From Prorocentrum cordatum (taxonomy: Eukaryota; Sar; Dinophyceae; Prorocentrales; Prorocentraceae), in NCBI GenBank assembly GCA_963575745.1, contig CAUYUJ010015739.1, forward strand, positions 112,834-176,833: 64,000 nucleotides of DNA, given 5' to 3'. Below are positions 22,550 through 32,118 of this stretch, piece after piece. Each line of letters starts with the position of its first letter. Within the stretch, counting starts at the first letter, position 1. The notes beneath the pieces were generated by a model. It worked only from the letters and a program-made list of their open reading frames with translations. It did not search any database and had not been told where the DNA came from. The translations under genes and the position numbers were made by a program.

Positions 22550-23396
22550 TTGTCGGACGGATTCTGTCGGGGGGTACCATCATGTGACGAGCTCGACGGA
22601 TGGGCAGAATTATCACAGTTGCATCGCAACTGGCCTGCTGAAGGATATGAGGGCTACCGCCGCAAGCACCTGGAGAGGGTGCGCTACAAGCTCAAGAACC
22701 AACCTTGGGCGTATCAGGCTTATGCTGTGTTGGAACTTATTGGCGTGGTTGATGCGTCTGGAATGACAAAGAAAAGGCTGAGCATCAAGAGGTTTAAAAA
22801 CTCCTCCGGGAAGCACGACGCGCACTTCATCCGTCTAAGTAACGGACGCAGCAGCCTTGGTATACTGTGCCCCGAATCGTTTTATTTTTTATGTATATAT
22901 ATATATACATATATATATGAGAAGTACGGGCCTTTCTGCTCCTGGGGCACCTTGTTATTTCACCCGTGGAACTCAATGGGAAAATATACCGAGCATACTT
23001 AGCATTGGATTACCATGCCGCTCCGACGACACCAGTGAGAAGAGGGGCAGACAGTTCGTACGCGGCTGCCCATACCTTCCTGATGACAATCGGATTCGAT
23101 CCGACCTGCGCGGTGATCCCGAAGTATTGGTCATGGTTATCATGAAGAACCTGTTTCGGGACAACATTCCGATTTGGCGCTCAGCGAATGATATCAACAT
23201 TACAGCAGGCCGCAACGGCAGGATCCCTCCGACCCACATCGTACAGTTGATCGGGATTTTGCCCAACCACAGCAGTCAGTACATTTGCGCGGGACAGATA
23301 TGGGTCAATCCCTTCTATTGCGGGACAGTACTTAGCCGTATCCGAGTGGTAATATTGAAAGTATGTACGAGATCCGTAACGACGCATCATTTTTGA
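22550..23396 (+). pseudogene. element 1 KptA/Tpt1-like RNA 2'-phosphotransferase domain
   Basis: The N-terminal part (22550-22855) reads EGYRRKHLERVRYKLKNQPW, KKRLSIKRF and HFIRLSNGRSS, resembling the winged-helix half of KptA/Tpt1. The C-terminal part, in another frame from about 22950, reads FTRGTQWENIPSILSIGL, then GRQFVRG, DLRGDPEVLVMVIMKNL, IPIWRSANDINIT and GRIPPTHIVQ. This follows the family pattern of HGT-type start, RxHVH-type strand, G(M)R...VLV..D and SANxVxLT..IPP. KptA/Tpt1 removes 2'-phosphates from RNA using NAD+. An AT-rich (TA)n patch of about 80 bp (around 22880-22935) sits between the halves and a frameshift is needed, so this copy is broken. The usual His of the RxHVH strand is not present (RQFVRG). 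Confidence 0.65.
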
Positions 23397-23559
23397 AGGA
23401 TTGGTTCATCCCAAAGACCCCATGCAATTTGAAGTGTCCCGATCCGCCCCGAATTCAGGAGGTCGCGTTCTCAACCGTGCTCATGATACAGAACGCGTAT
23501 CAAAGGGGGCCCCCGCAGGGGGATCTGATGGATCATGAGTACAGGCTCAGAACGCCGAT

Positions 23560-25104
23560 GTGACAGGCATTATTTCAAGTGGTATCACGCCCTCCAACAC
23601 TCTGTGCGTCAACGGTCCGTGGCGTGCTCATGTAAAACAATTGCCAGTACCTGCAGGGCAACCTGCTTCATTTGCTCCAGTGAGCAGAACTACTACACCA
23701 TTTGGTACTCCACAGAGTGCTGGGAGCACTAACATCCTGCAGGCGAGGCTCCAAAGCATCCCGATGGATCCGCAGCTCTATCAGGCTTTAAAGGCGACGT
23801 CGCCATTTGCATCGCCGCATCCACATGCGGGGCAACCTGCTTTTCCTAACCAATATGCCGCACACAGAACCGAGAGTTTAGTTGGTCAGCAAGTGTGGAT
23901 GTACCGGCAGATGCGGGAAGCCGCTCGGAGTATGCGTAGGGGCGGCATTGACCTCCCTGGTGCCAACTGGACGCCGCCTTGGAAGTATGTTCCGGATCCA
24001 AATCCATCGCCGGAGCACCCCAATCGGTTTGGATATATGCCAGTTTTTTCAGTCATCCGACTTGCGATCCAATGTCTGCTGATCACCCAACAGCAGCACC
24101 AATGGATCACCCAGGAAGGTGGTGCTCCCCGAGTGGGAACACAGCCCGAGAGCCCATATGTTCGGGCGACGGCCGACGTTTTCTACCGGTCGCAGCTGAC
24201 GCGCGGCTCAGGTTATGCATCAGGTGTGCCAATCCAGATACCTCACTATGGATATCTGGCGGCCCCCATGGATCAAGATGTGCAGCAACAGGCCCCAGGA
24301 CTAGTACTGCCGCCGACCATGGGAGGGCTGCGCCCTGAGATCCTAGCCATGCATGGGGCGCAGCAGGCCAACCTGGCGACGCAGTCTGCCCGCCAACGCC
24401 GAAATCAGGAGCGTCAGGCCAATGGGATGCTGAGCCGCGCGGGGCAACCTGCTAATCCTAATGCGTCAGGGGCGCCTGCGAGCAGTCCAGCCACACCTGC
24501 ATCAATGCCGTTACCGACGGAATTGCCGATTCGGTACGAGGCTGGTGAGTCCACCCTGGAGCGTCAGACGCGTATCTGGCCATCGGCAACACCGCCCATC
24601 ATCAGTGCCGGCAACTTCAACAAGTGTGCCATATGCCTGGACCGTTTCATGAACCATGACAAGGTCTGGCGACCCAAGTGCGGCCACATATTCCACGCAC
24701 AATGCTGGAATCGAGTGGCACATGATCACGTGGATAGACATTTGGCTGGGAACGTGGAAGGTTCCGCGAGTGAGGCCCCCTGCGCTATCTGCAGGGGTGT
24801 TGGCCTTATTACTGCCGGGTTCCTTTACGCCCTTGCCGGAGATCAGGGGGCACTTAATCGTCATGAAGATATACTCCGAGGGGCGCGCGAGCTCAGGGAC
24901 CTCCGTGAAGAGCTCAACCGCGCCACGGCGATGATGGCGGGCGCCGCGGCAGTCTCGATGGCGACGCCAGCGGGGCAACCTGCATCATCAGCCAACGCGG
25001 GGCTAGTAACGGAGGCAACCGCACTTGCGGGACACCACTGGCGGCAGAGATGGATAACAACGCAGGGGCGCCTGCTAGATCAGCGCCACCTTCGGTGCCA
25101 GTGA
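23560..25104 (+). CDS. element 1 RING-H2 region, open frame of 514 codons
   Basis: Residues 1-300 are Pro/Ala/Gln-rich with several AGQPA hairpin copies. Near residues 355-410 lies a full RING-H2 finger: CAICLDRF, then KCGHIFHAQCW, then CAICRG, giving the order C-C-C-H-H-C-C-C. RING-H2 domains usually recruit an E2 and act as ubiquitin ligases; that this one does is inference. A coiled stretch (ELRDLREELNRA) follows. The protease begins after the next stop. Element 3 has a RING remnant at the same place, so the finger belongs to the element family and is not a chance capture. The start codon is arbitrary: this is one exposed part of a larger broken polyprotein. Confidence 0.75.
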   Translation: MTGIISSGITPSNTLCVNGPWRAHVKQLPVPAGQPASFAPVSRTTTPFGTPQSAGSTNILQARLQSIPMDPQLYQALKATSPFASPHPHAGQPAFPNQYAAHRTESLVGQQVWMYRQMREAARSMRRGGIDLPGANWTPPWKYVPDPNPSPEHPNRFGYMPVFSVIRLAIQCLLITQQQHQWITQEGGAPRVGTQPESPYVRATADVFYRSQLTRGSGYASGVPIQIPHYGYLAAPMDQDVQQQAPGLVLPPTMGGLRPEILAMHGAQQANLATQSARQRRNQERQANGMLSRAGQPANPNASGAPASSPATPASMPLPTELPIRYEAGESTLERQTRIWPSATPPIISAGNFNKCAICLDRFMNHDKVWRPKCGHIFHAQCWNRVAHDHVDRHLAGNVEGSASEAPCAICRGVGLITAGFLYALAGDQGALNRHEDILRGARELRDLREELNRATAMMAGAAAVSMATPAGQPASSANAGLVTEATALAGHHWRQRWITTQGRLLDQRHLRCQ

Positions 25105-25124
25105 GCGATACGTGGTAGAGGCGT

Positions 25125-26570
25125 GTGGAAAGGGTTACCGGCAGGGGCGCTCAGTGGGTTCGATCTCCACGTCCATACATGCCATATGGGCGAGACCTCC
25201 GCCCACGCAGTCAGCGCAGGACGGGGGGCCCTGTAAGCGTGCGTAGTGGCAATAGTGGGATATCCGAACGCGATATACTGCATTTTGTATTTCTAGGAAA
25301 CACGGATGGTCAGATGGGCGCGCGCGCGGGTGAGGACACGTTCCTGAACTTGCCCACCGCCTCCGCATCGCACCCATATGCGCTAGGCGAATATCCCGCA
25401 GCCTGGACCTTTGACGGGGATTCTATTACGGAAGAAGAGGCTCGTGGATACACGAATGTCTTCACATCTCTGACACGAAACGATTGGGTGTTGGAGCAGA
25501 GGCGCCGCAAAGGCATGCATGGCAAGACAGTGTCTGAAGCGCCTGGACTGTTTGGTGAACGCCACGAACTAGCCTTGGCAGCTAACAGTGGAACTATGAT
25601 CAGTGGTATGTTGACTATTCGTCTGGATATTGGCAGTCATATTGATATCACTGGTTTGAAGACGGCACAGATCTTTGAACTGGTATCTCGCTCCCACGGA
25701 CACGCCATCAATAGGCTGAACTTGACGAGGAGGCTCTACGTGTCAGGAGTGGGACATGGCGCCGCCATGTGTGATAAATCCCTGCACTGCAAGATTGCAC
25801 GCGAAGAAAGGGGAGATCCGGCGGGGGCACCTGCTGTTCCGAGATTTGATGCGCACTCAGCAGATGTAGCTGAGGGTTCTGGGGAGAGCCTCACTGCTAT
25901 CCTGGGTCTGAGGAGCATGTCAAACATGGGGGCTATCCTGATCCTGGAGCAGGGGCGCGAGAAGATGATCATCCCTGGCGCGGAGATGCACACGTTCCTA
26001 CTTGGAAAGGGTGCCAGAGTACTCGATCTGATGAAGACACCCCCTGGACATCTGGCACCCGAGGCTGACGAGTACGGGGCAGCTACTGAGAATCAAGGGC
26101 CGATGTCGTTTAGTATTACGGCCAACCCTCAGTGCGAAGATGATCCATTGCTCGTCAAGGAGGCATCTGATCCAGAGCCAATTGCAGGGGCGCCTGCTGT
26201 GGGCGATTCCCACGCCTATATGATGTCGCAAGATGCGAAGGGCATCAGTTTCGCCATCGACCAGGAGACGGTCGCTTGCGCGATCCAGTGTTTGACGAAC
26301 GACGCCCTGAAGACATGGCATCGCAGGAATATGTCTTTGGGACTAACCGTACCTCGGCCAACATGGACTTCGCCGTGCGCAACTTGCAGGCGAAGATATA
26401 TCAGGCCATATGCGAGGAGGGCACGAAGTGGGCGCCACCCGACGCACAGGCAGGGACGCCTGCGGCAAGGGGATGATGCCGCTGAGAAGTTTAATATTTT
26501 TACTTCGAGCAGCGTTTCTGCAGCGCAGCATGGTACAGGTATTTTGACGCCCCCATCGCCAGACGAGTGA
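25125..26570 (+). CDS. element 1 aspartyl protease region, open frame of 481 codons
   Basis: A pol-type protease. GMLTIRLDIGSHIDITGL (Asp of DIGS near residue 168) is the catalytic loop, in the D-x-G-S form. LYVSGVGHGAAMCDKSLHCK and AILGLRSMSNMGAILILEQG follow the pattern of copia proteases in dinoflagellate elements. It would cut the Gag-Pol polyprotein. Upstream is a region with ITEEEARGYTNVF that I do not recognise. Three hairpin copies (25821, 26184, 26450) encode AGAPA or a shifted equivalent. The open frame ends at 26570 without reaching the next domain. Confidence 0.75.
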   Translation: MERVTGRGAQWVRSPRPYMPYGRDLRPRSQRRTGGPVSVRSGNSGISERDILHFVFLGNTDGQMGARAGEDTFLNLPTASASHPYALGEYPAAWTFDGDSITEEEARGYTNVFTSLTRNDWVLEQRRRKGMHGKTVSEAPGLFGERHELALAANSGTMISGMLTIRLDIGSHIDITGLKTAQIFELVSRSHGHAINRLNLTRRLYVSGVGHGAAMCDKSLHCKIAREERGDPAGAPAVPRFDAHSADVAEGSGESLTAILGLRSMSNMGAILILEQGREKMIIPGAEMHTFLLGKGARVLDLMKTPPGHLAPEADEYGAATENQGPMSFSITANPQCEDDPLLVKEASDPEPIAGAPAVGDSHAYMMSQDAKGISFAIDQETVACAIQCLTNDALKTWHRRNMSLGLTVPRPTWTSPCATCRRRYIRPYARRARSGRHPTHRQGRLRQGDDAAEKFNIFTSSSVSAAQHGTGILTPPSPDE

Positions 26571-26768
26571 CGGGGGCAGGCGCGTGCCACGGCCACTCGC
26601 GCTTGCTCAGACAGGCCGAACACTCAGGTGCTGTCAGCAAACGCGGGGAAACCTGCACTCTTTCCCCAGGCACCGGCTGTGCGTGCCAGGGGCCGTCGCA
26701 AGCCCGGCTGCGCGGCTGCCGCCGCCAGCAGTGGGCCGGGCTGTGTGGCCGCTGCATAAAAAGAAGGA

Positions 26769-27869
26769 TTGCCGCATCATTATCATTCTTGTGCAGTTGT
26801 TATTGAAGATATACGGACAGCTTGCGCTGAACTCCGAGCCCGTGGATACATGCGTAACCGTATTACACACGCAGAGGTAATGACCTCTACTGGTACACAG
26901 TATTTGGGTGCATTACTCTTGGGTGATTACCAACTGTTGTGGGTGGCAACACCTGCTGATTGTCATGTGAGGCTGCCTGGTAAGAGGGCAGGGCCACACT
27001 GCCAGTGCATCCAAAATTTGATGTCCAAAGCTCGGGCTCTACGCATGGCCATTGTACTTGTGCGACCACCCGGATACTTGTGGAAACAAGGTCCCATGCG
27101 AGAAGCTGTTCGCGATCTTGATTTACAAGTCATGCGTATGCGTTTCTGCCACTTCGGCCTCAAGTACGACCGCGCTAACACGTTGCCCAGCGGATCATAT
27201 CTGCAAGTGGCGACTACTTGCACGCGCATCCCGACTAACCTATGGCGATGCGCACGCAACATAGCAGGGGAACCTAAAGGACCCACTGAACATATTCTAT
27301 ACTCGTACGGACAAGGTGCTCAGAAGGCCGAGTGGCGCAACAAGACTCTAGCGATCTTAACCGCAAGGTTAACATACCAGATGGAATTTCATAAAACGCA
27401 AAGAAATCATACAAGTGCTGTACATCCCAGTATCCATACTCGAGTTGATAAAGGAGCTCGAACTTACGTTCAGTCTCCTAAGAATGGCCCTGGGTGGGAC
27501 CATGTTGTTAGACGGGTGACGATGAACCTGGACGACAACACGATTATCCAATATATCAAGATCCAGGACCAGCCAACTGGGTACACTTACAACGCACAAT
27601 TACCAAATGGTGTTACCATCATCCGTACCCGACTGTACTGGGAGCAGCTGGAACCGACTCTCTTGGGATATTCCAGCTCACGTCCACGCTCAAGGCGACT
27701 GGCCATCATCGATGGCGATCGTCTCCCTCCCCCTTCGATTGAGCGCGGCCTCGTGTTACCTTCTATTTCCCAGTTTCCGACACTTAGCTCACCTGAGACA
27801 GAAGGACAGACAGCGCTACCAACCGAGGCCAGAATTATACAAACAGGAAAACAGAAAGCTGACAATTAA
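26769..27869 (+). CDS. element 1 conserved domain of unknown function
   Basis: Residues about 50-150 read YQLLWVATPADCHVRLPGKR, PPGYLWKQGPMREAV and MRMRFCHFGLKYD, ending SGSYLQVATTC. I recognise this as a conserved block that precedes the methyltransferase-like domain in dinoflagellate copia-like elements, but I cannot assign a reaction. The C-terminal part (GPGWDHVVRRVTMNLD, NGVTIIRTRLYW) is also typical of the family. No catalytic motif is certain. Confidence 0.6.
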   Translation: MPHHYHSCAVVIEDIRTACAELRARGYMRNRITHAEVMTSTGTQYLGALLLGDYQLLWVATPADCHVRLPGKRAGPHCQCIQNLMSKARALRMAIVLVRPPGYLWKQGPMREAVRDLDLQVMRMRFCHFGLKYDRANTLPSGSYLQVATTCTRIPTNLWRCARNIAGEPKGPTEHILYSYGQGAQKAEWRNKTLAILTARLTYQMEFHKTQRNHTSAVHPSIHTRVDKGARTYVQSPKNGPGWDHVVRRVTMNLDDNTIIQYIKIQDQPTGYTYNAQLPNGVTIIRTRLYWEQLEPTLLGYSSSRPRSRRLAIIDGDRLPPPSIERGLVLPSISQFPTLSSPETEGQTALPTEARIIQTGKQKADN

Positions 27870-27978
27870 TCTGGCATCAGGCCACGCAAGGTACCCAAAA
27901 TAGTCGAAGAAGGCAGCGACGACTGTGGAGACGACCTGAAAGGACTCGGATGTAGCACGTACTACACCGACGTACCCC

Positions 27979-28660
27979 TTGACTCCGACACGGATAGTGA
28001 CGATGAAGGGGGCGGGCCATCATCGCACTACCTGCGGGGCAACCTGCTGCATCCTACGCAGACGTATTCTCCACAATCCCCACCTTGTGTTACGGGCGAC
28101 ACAACAAGGTAGATATGTTAGAATTGTGTGGAGGAAGCTGAGGCATCTCCCAACTGGCATTCAGCCGGGGTCAGTCTTCAGGGGAAAACTTCAGCACCTT
28201 TGTTGACCTTGGCAACGAGGATGTCCATCATGTAGTGATGCACTATCTAGGTGTTTGTTTCGTCAAGGTTGCCAACTTGTCTACCTCCCTACTTCAATTC
28301 AAAGGTTAACTACGACACGTTGCACGAACATCAGAACGAAGATTTGCCACATATCAACATCTGTGGGAAGGTGGCTGTACGTCAAAATCAGCGTCGACGG
28401 TTCTACTTACGAGAACAACCAGTGGGGACTCGGGTGGATCAGATACCACCGTGGACTACGTTGGCCAACAGCAAGGGCATTTTCAAGGTGAGCATGGCTC
28501 AATGCACTACTGGCCTACGTGACTCCCATGGGGTACTGATGCGAAAGCCAACCGAGGTCATGGCCAACCATCGTCTTTTACTCGCCCCTTTTTAAACGAA
28601 GGCGATGTACTGGCCATCATCAACACGCGTCGGTACGTACCAAGGAACTGTCCATGGCAG
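27979..28660 (+). pseudogene. element 1 methyltransferase-like domain
   Basis: Read across frames it gives DMLELCGGS, an in-frame TGA (about 28139), then GISQLAFSR, GENFSTFVDLGNEDVHHVVM, YFNSKVNYDTLHEHQNEDL, CGKVAVRQ, LREQPVGTRVDQIPPW and RKPTEVMANHRLLLAPF. This is the family seen in element 3 (CDLGDP; DKRPFAAIANLTILLAPI). ELCGGS fits the glycine-rich SAM-binding loop of Rossmann methyltransferases. Substrate unknown. Broken by at least one stop and two frame changes. Confidence 0.6.
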
Positions 28661-29055
28661 CGCACTGTACTTCAAAGATGCAGTCACTCTTCGTCGAGGC
28701 TGTTCAAGTCGCGCACGATCTCTCCCAGGTAGCTCGTGATCCTTTCCATGGCGACCCGTATTCGTCCACCGTGCTGGTCACTCACGCAAGGGAATGTGAT
28801 TTTGATCGCCCGAGTCTCCCTCGACAACCTGATGGCTCGATTGCGAGACTACCATCGGGAGTGCTCGGGCGCCCTGCATTCGCGGACAACGTTAATGTGC
28901 ATTAAAATTCTTATGATAGAGATCCGAGACACTGCAGGTGGTACGATAAGGACGGTTACCATTGGGAATGTCCGAGCTGTAAGAAGAACTATGGGAATAC
29001 CAAGCCTGGACACGTACTAACACCTGGCAAATGCAAGTTTGCCAAGCCTTCGAAA
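28661..29055. other. element 1 spacer before integrase
   Basis: Decayed coding sequence with no domain recognised. Confidence 0.45.
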
Positions 29056-29799
29056 TTGCCCGACAATCATGGACAGATGCCGCCAGTTCCTGCCGAGCTG
29101 GCAGCAGGACTTGCACCGCCAGAACCTGCTGAGATAGCAGCGCCACCGCCCGAGGCGCCAGCCGCATCACCACTTACGCGGCTGAGAGCACCGAGACACC
29201 GCTCCAGAGCTGGATTTACAGCGGTCGCAAGCAGCCACGACATTATTGTAGGAAGACGTGCTGCTGAACCCGCTGCAGGGCAACCTGCCTCGAGCGGAGC
29301 TGGTAGTTCGGATGGCCATCTCGTACTACCACAGGTTAGAGTCAGACGTGGTCAACAGCAAGGTGGAGATGCACCTTCACCACCACTGGCGGGGAACCCT
29401 GCTGCGCGACCACGACTGCCAGCCTGGTCACGGCTCGATGTACACACCAGTCTACAAAACTTACGAAGCCTTGACCCCAGCGTGATAACACGCGAGTTGC
29501 GAAAGCTACACCTGCGTTGGTTCCATGCCAAGGAGCCTAAGATGAGACTCATCTCAAGCAAGATAGGTCTGGACAGTGTCAGACTCAAACTAATCAAAGG
29601 TGTCTGCGACACATGCCGAGAATGCAGAGCTTGGAACAAGCCTGGGCACACTGGTATGCCTCTACTGCATTACCTGGAAAATATTAGAAGGAAGTGGATT
29701 GTGATCTGGCGTTCTACAAACAAGAACACACTATCTTCCATACTATCGATCGCTGTATTCGGTATGCTACTGGGGTTGAGCTTACAGGCGATACTATGA
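29056..29799 (+). CDS. element 1 integrase N-terminal zinc domain
   Basis: After a Pro/Ala-rich linker with two hairpin copies (29276, 29389), residues about 155-205 read RELRKLHLRWFHAKEPKM and CDTCRECRAW, the HHCC zinc-binding domain that precedes copia integrase cores. The core continues in another frame at about 29690, so a frameshift lies at the junction. Confidence 0.7.
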   Translation: MPDNHGQMPPVPAELAAGLAPPEPAEIAAPPPEAPAASPLTRLRAPRHRSRAGFTAVASSHDIIVGRRAAEPAAGQPASSGAGSSDGHLVLPQVRVRRGQQQGGDAPSPPLAGNPAARPRLPAWSRLDVHTSLQNLRSLDPSVITRELRKLHLRWFHAKEPKMRLISSKIGLDSVRLKLIKGVCDTCRECRAWNKPGHTGMPLLHYLENIRRKWIVIWRSTNKNTLSSILSIAVFGMLLGLSLQAIL

Positions 29800-30464
29800 C
29801 CAATATCTTGGATGCATATCATCAGTGCTGGATGCAGTTTGGGACGGCAAAGGTATTCTACTTTCATGGAGAGGGTGCCCTTAATAACGACACTGCGAAA
29901 GCAGTCCTCAATGCAAGAGGCACTGAACTTAGGATACGTGCGCGTGGACAGCACGCTACAACGATCGAGGCCAGAAATGGCATCTTGCGCCATTTACTTC
30001 GCGTCATGGAGGCTGAACTCAATATGTTAGATATACCTTTAGTGTTCACCCGACTACTGCATGAAGCCCTGTTCGCCGTCAGTGCGTTCACTTTCTATAG
30101 CGAGATGTCTCGATATAGCGTTCTATGTGGACGGCAACCAGCAATGCTCCCTGACCTACCTGTCTTGGACCACTCTCGTGAACAGACCTTACGCAGGGTA
30201 TGTATTGAAGCTATCGCACAGGCCGTGTCAGTAGCTAAGACCAGTCGTGCCTTACGCACGAGAACGACCATTACTGGTCAGCACGATTGCGATGAAGGCA
30301 ATTTGGTCGATTATCATCGCCCCACGACCACGATGGATGACGGGGGAGGCTGGAATGGGCCGTTCCCAGTTGTAAAGAATGATCCCGAACGGGGTCAGGT
30401 CATCATCCGAGTGGGCAATCGAGATGTTCAAGTACAGCACGGCGGTGCAAGGCGTTCATTATAG
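29694..30464 (+). CDS. element 1 integrase catalytic core
   Basis: DLAFYKQEHTIFHTIDRCIR carries the first catalytic Asp region. FHGEGALNNDTAKAV is where copia integrases usually have the second Asp (SDGEG-type); here that position is His. ATTIEARNGILRHLLRVME holds the catalytic Glu. The C-terminal part (GGWNGPFPVVKND) matches the family's end. Integrase joins element cDNA to host DNA. The Asp-to-His change would make this copy inactive even without the frameshifts. Confidence 0.8.
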   Translation: MDCDLAFYKQEHTIFHTIDRCIRYATGVELTGDTMTNILDAYHQCWMQFGTAKVFYFHGEGALNNDTAKAVLNARGTELRIRARGQHATTIEARNGILRHLLRVMEAELNMLDIPLVFTRLLHEALFAVSAFTFYSEMSRYSVLCGRQPAMLPDLPVLDHSREQTLRRVCIEAIAQAVSVAKTSRALRTRTTITGQHDCDEGNLVDYHRPTTTMDDGGGWNGPFPVVKNDPERGQVIIRVGNRDVQVQHGGARRSL

Positions 30465-30844
30465 ATTGCAGCACTAATAGCCCGAGAGATTGGCTCCGAC
30501 AGCGCTGCGCTACGCACAGTGTTAATATTCGTAGCCAGCTTATCAGCGGGGATACCTGCTTTGACATTTGGCTATGTGCAGATCAAGAAAGGGGCGCTTC
30601 AGATGACGACCGCAAGCCGTCGACCTCCTAAGGTGCACTTGGCTCTACAGTACCTTATCATAAACTTCTCTCGTATTGAGAATGTAGTTTCAGTCAGGCG
30701 AGCCAAGAGTATTCATAAGCTGCCTCCGGTCACTTATGCCGACAGCTGCGCATTGGCCCGCTACGACAACGACGTGAATCCAGGATTTCACTATTATGAC
30801 AGTGCCTGAAGTCCACTAAACCTCAAGTAGGTTTTGATCAGGAC
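30465..30844. other. element 1 integrase-RT spacer
   Basis: A short open frame (30519-30809) includes an AGIPA hairpin (30546-30559, loop GATA). No domain recognised. Confidence 0.5.
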
Positions 30845-32058
30845 ATGTCAGAATCTGAGGAATTGGCAGATACACCGACACCTGAAGGAAGAGAAGCCTC
30901 AGAAGCCGAACCATCACATGACGATGGGCGGCTCTCTACGATTTACAAGAAATCAGAGGCTGACCTTGAGTCCCACGGTATGGAGGTGTGGCATGCAGGA
31001 CTACAAGAGGAAAGGGGACTGTTGGAGGCAACTCCACCAGATGACCTCTTCGCCATACCTGCACAGATGGTTCCAGATCAATGTGTGCTGATCACCGTAG
31101 CTGATGAACAGCGGGGACACCTGCCGAAGTGGGGGCGCACTCGCGACTCCGATGCCGAGGAGACGCACTACGTCCCAATGTGCACCATGGTCGAAGACGA
31201 CAACTATGAACCGGACTCAGACGAAAATGGTCGATATGTCGAACTATGCTTTACGACAATGTCGAAGGTAGTCTTGTCCAGGCAGCAACATATGATACTA
31301 TGTGCCGACCGGGTGACCACGATGCGAGTATACGTAGCGGCCGCTACAAAGCGAGCTGTGGCCGTCAAGGAAGACGACCTCCTCGCTAAATCTGACGTCC
31401 AGGCGAGTCCCGATAAAGTATCGAAGGCCCTCTGCACTGAACTCAAGGCATGGTTCGATAGCAAATGCTTGAGGATGCAAGATATAGCCAGAGCGTCGAA
31501 CATCATGACTTCGTCATGCGTGTACACATGGAAGTTCGTGAAGAACGAGGAGGGCGAGATGGAACGTACCATCCGACTAGGCTTGGTTCTCTGAGACTTC
31601 ATCGACCTTGAAGCCCTCGACGTAGAAACATTTTCGGTGACGGCGAGACGGTCGAGCCAGAGGTTACTCGCTAGCATTGCAGCGTGCAAGAAGCAATGGG
31701 TCAAAATGGCCTTCCTGAAAGGATTGACCTATCAGGAACTTGCTGAGGCTGCCGGTGAAAAGGAACGTGTGGCGTGTTTTACATTGCCGCCTGGATCGGC
31801 CACAGTGCTCCGAACTCTCCCAGGATTCGAGCATTATGACGAGTTAAAGCACAGCCTACAGTGCTTGAGCCAGGCACAGGCACCAAAGACGCCCCACGGG
31901 CTTTCTCACTTAAGCTCAGGAGGACCACCATAGGATTTGGTCTCCGACCCACGTCATACGACGAGGAGTTCGAGACGAGCAACAACTTGCTCACGGCCAA
32001 GCATGTTGATGACATCAGTATGGCGGGTACTGAGGACACCCCTGACAAGGATGTCTAA
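30845..32058 (+). pseudogene. element 1 reverse transcriptase
   Basis: Three pieces in different frames. The first (to 31594) ends MTSSCVYTWKFVKNEEGEM, RTIRLGLVL, the start of the copia RT. The second (31637-31933) reads FLKGLTYQELAEAAGEKERV and CFTLPPGS. The third (31861-32058) reads GTGTKDAPRAFSLKLRR and LLTAKHVDDISMAGTED, with VDD as the polymerase catalytic motif. A stop after the first piece and a frame change break the enzyme. Confidence 0.85.
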
Positions 32059-32118
32059 TGCGTTGAAGATGCTCTTGTTTAGTGTAAACCCAACAAGCAC
32101 ACATGTACCAGCGGTGCT

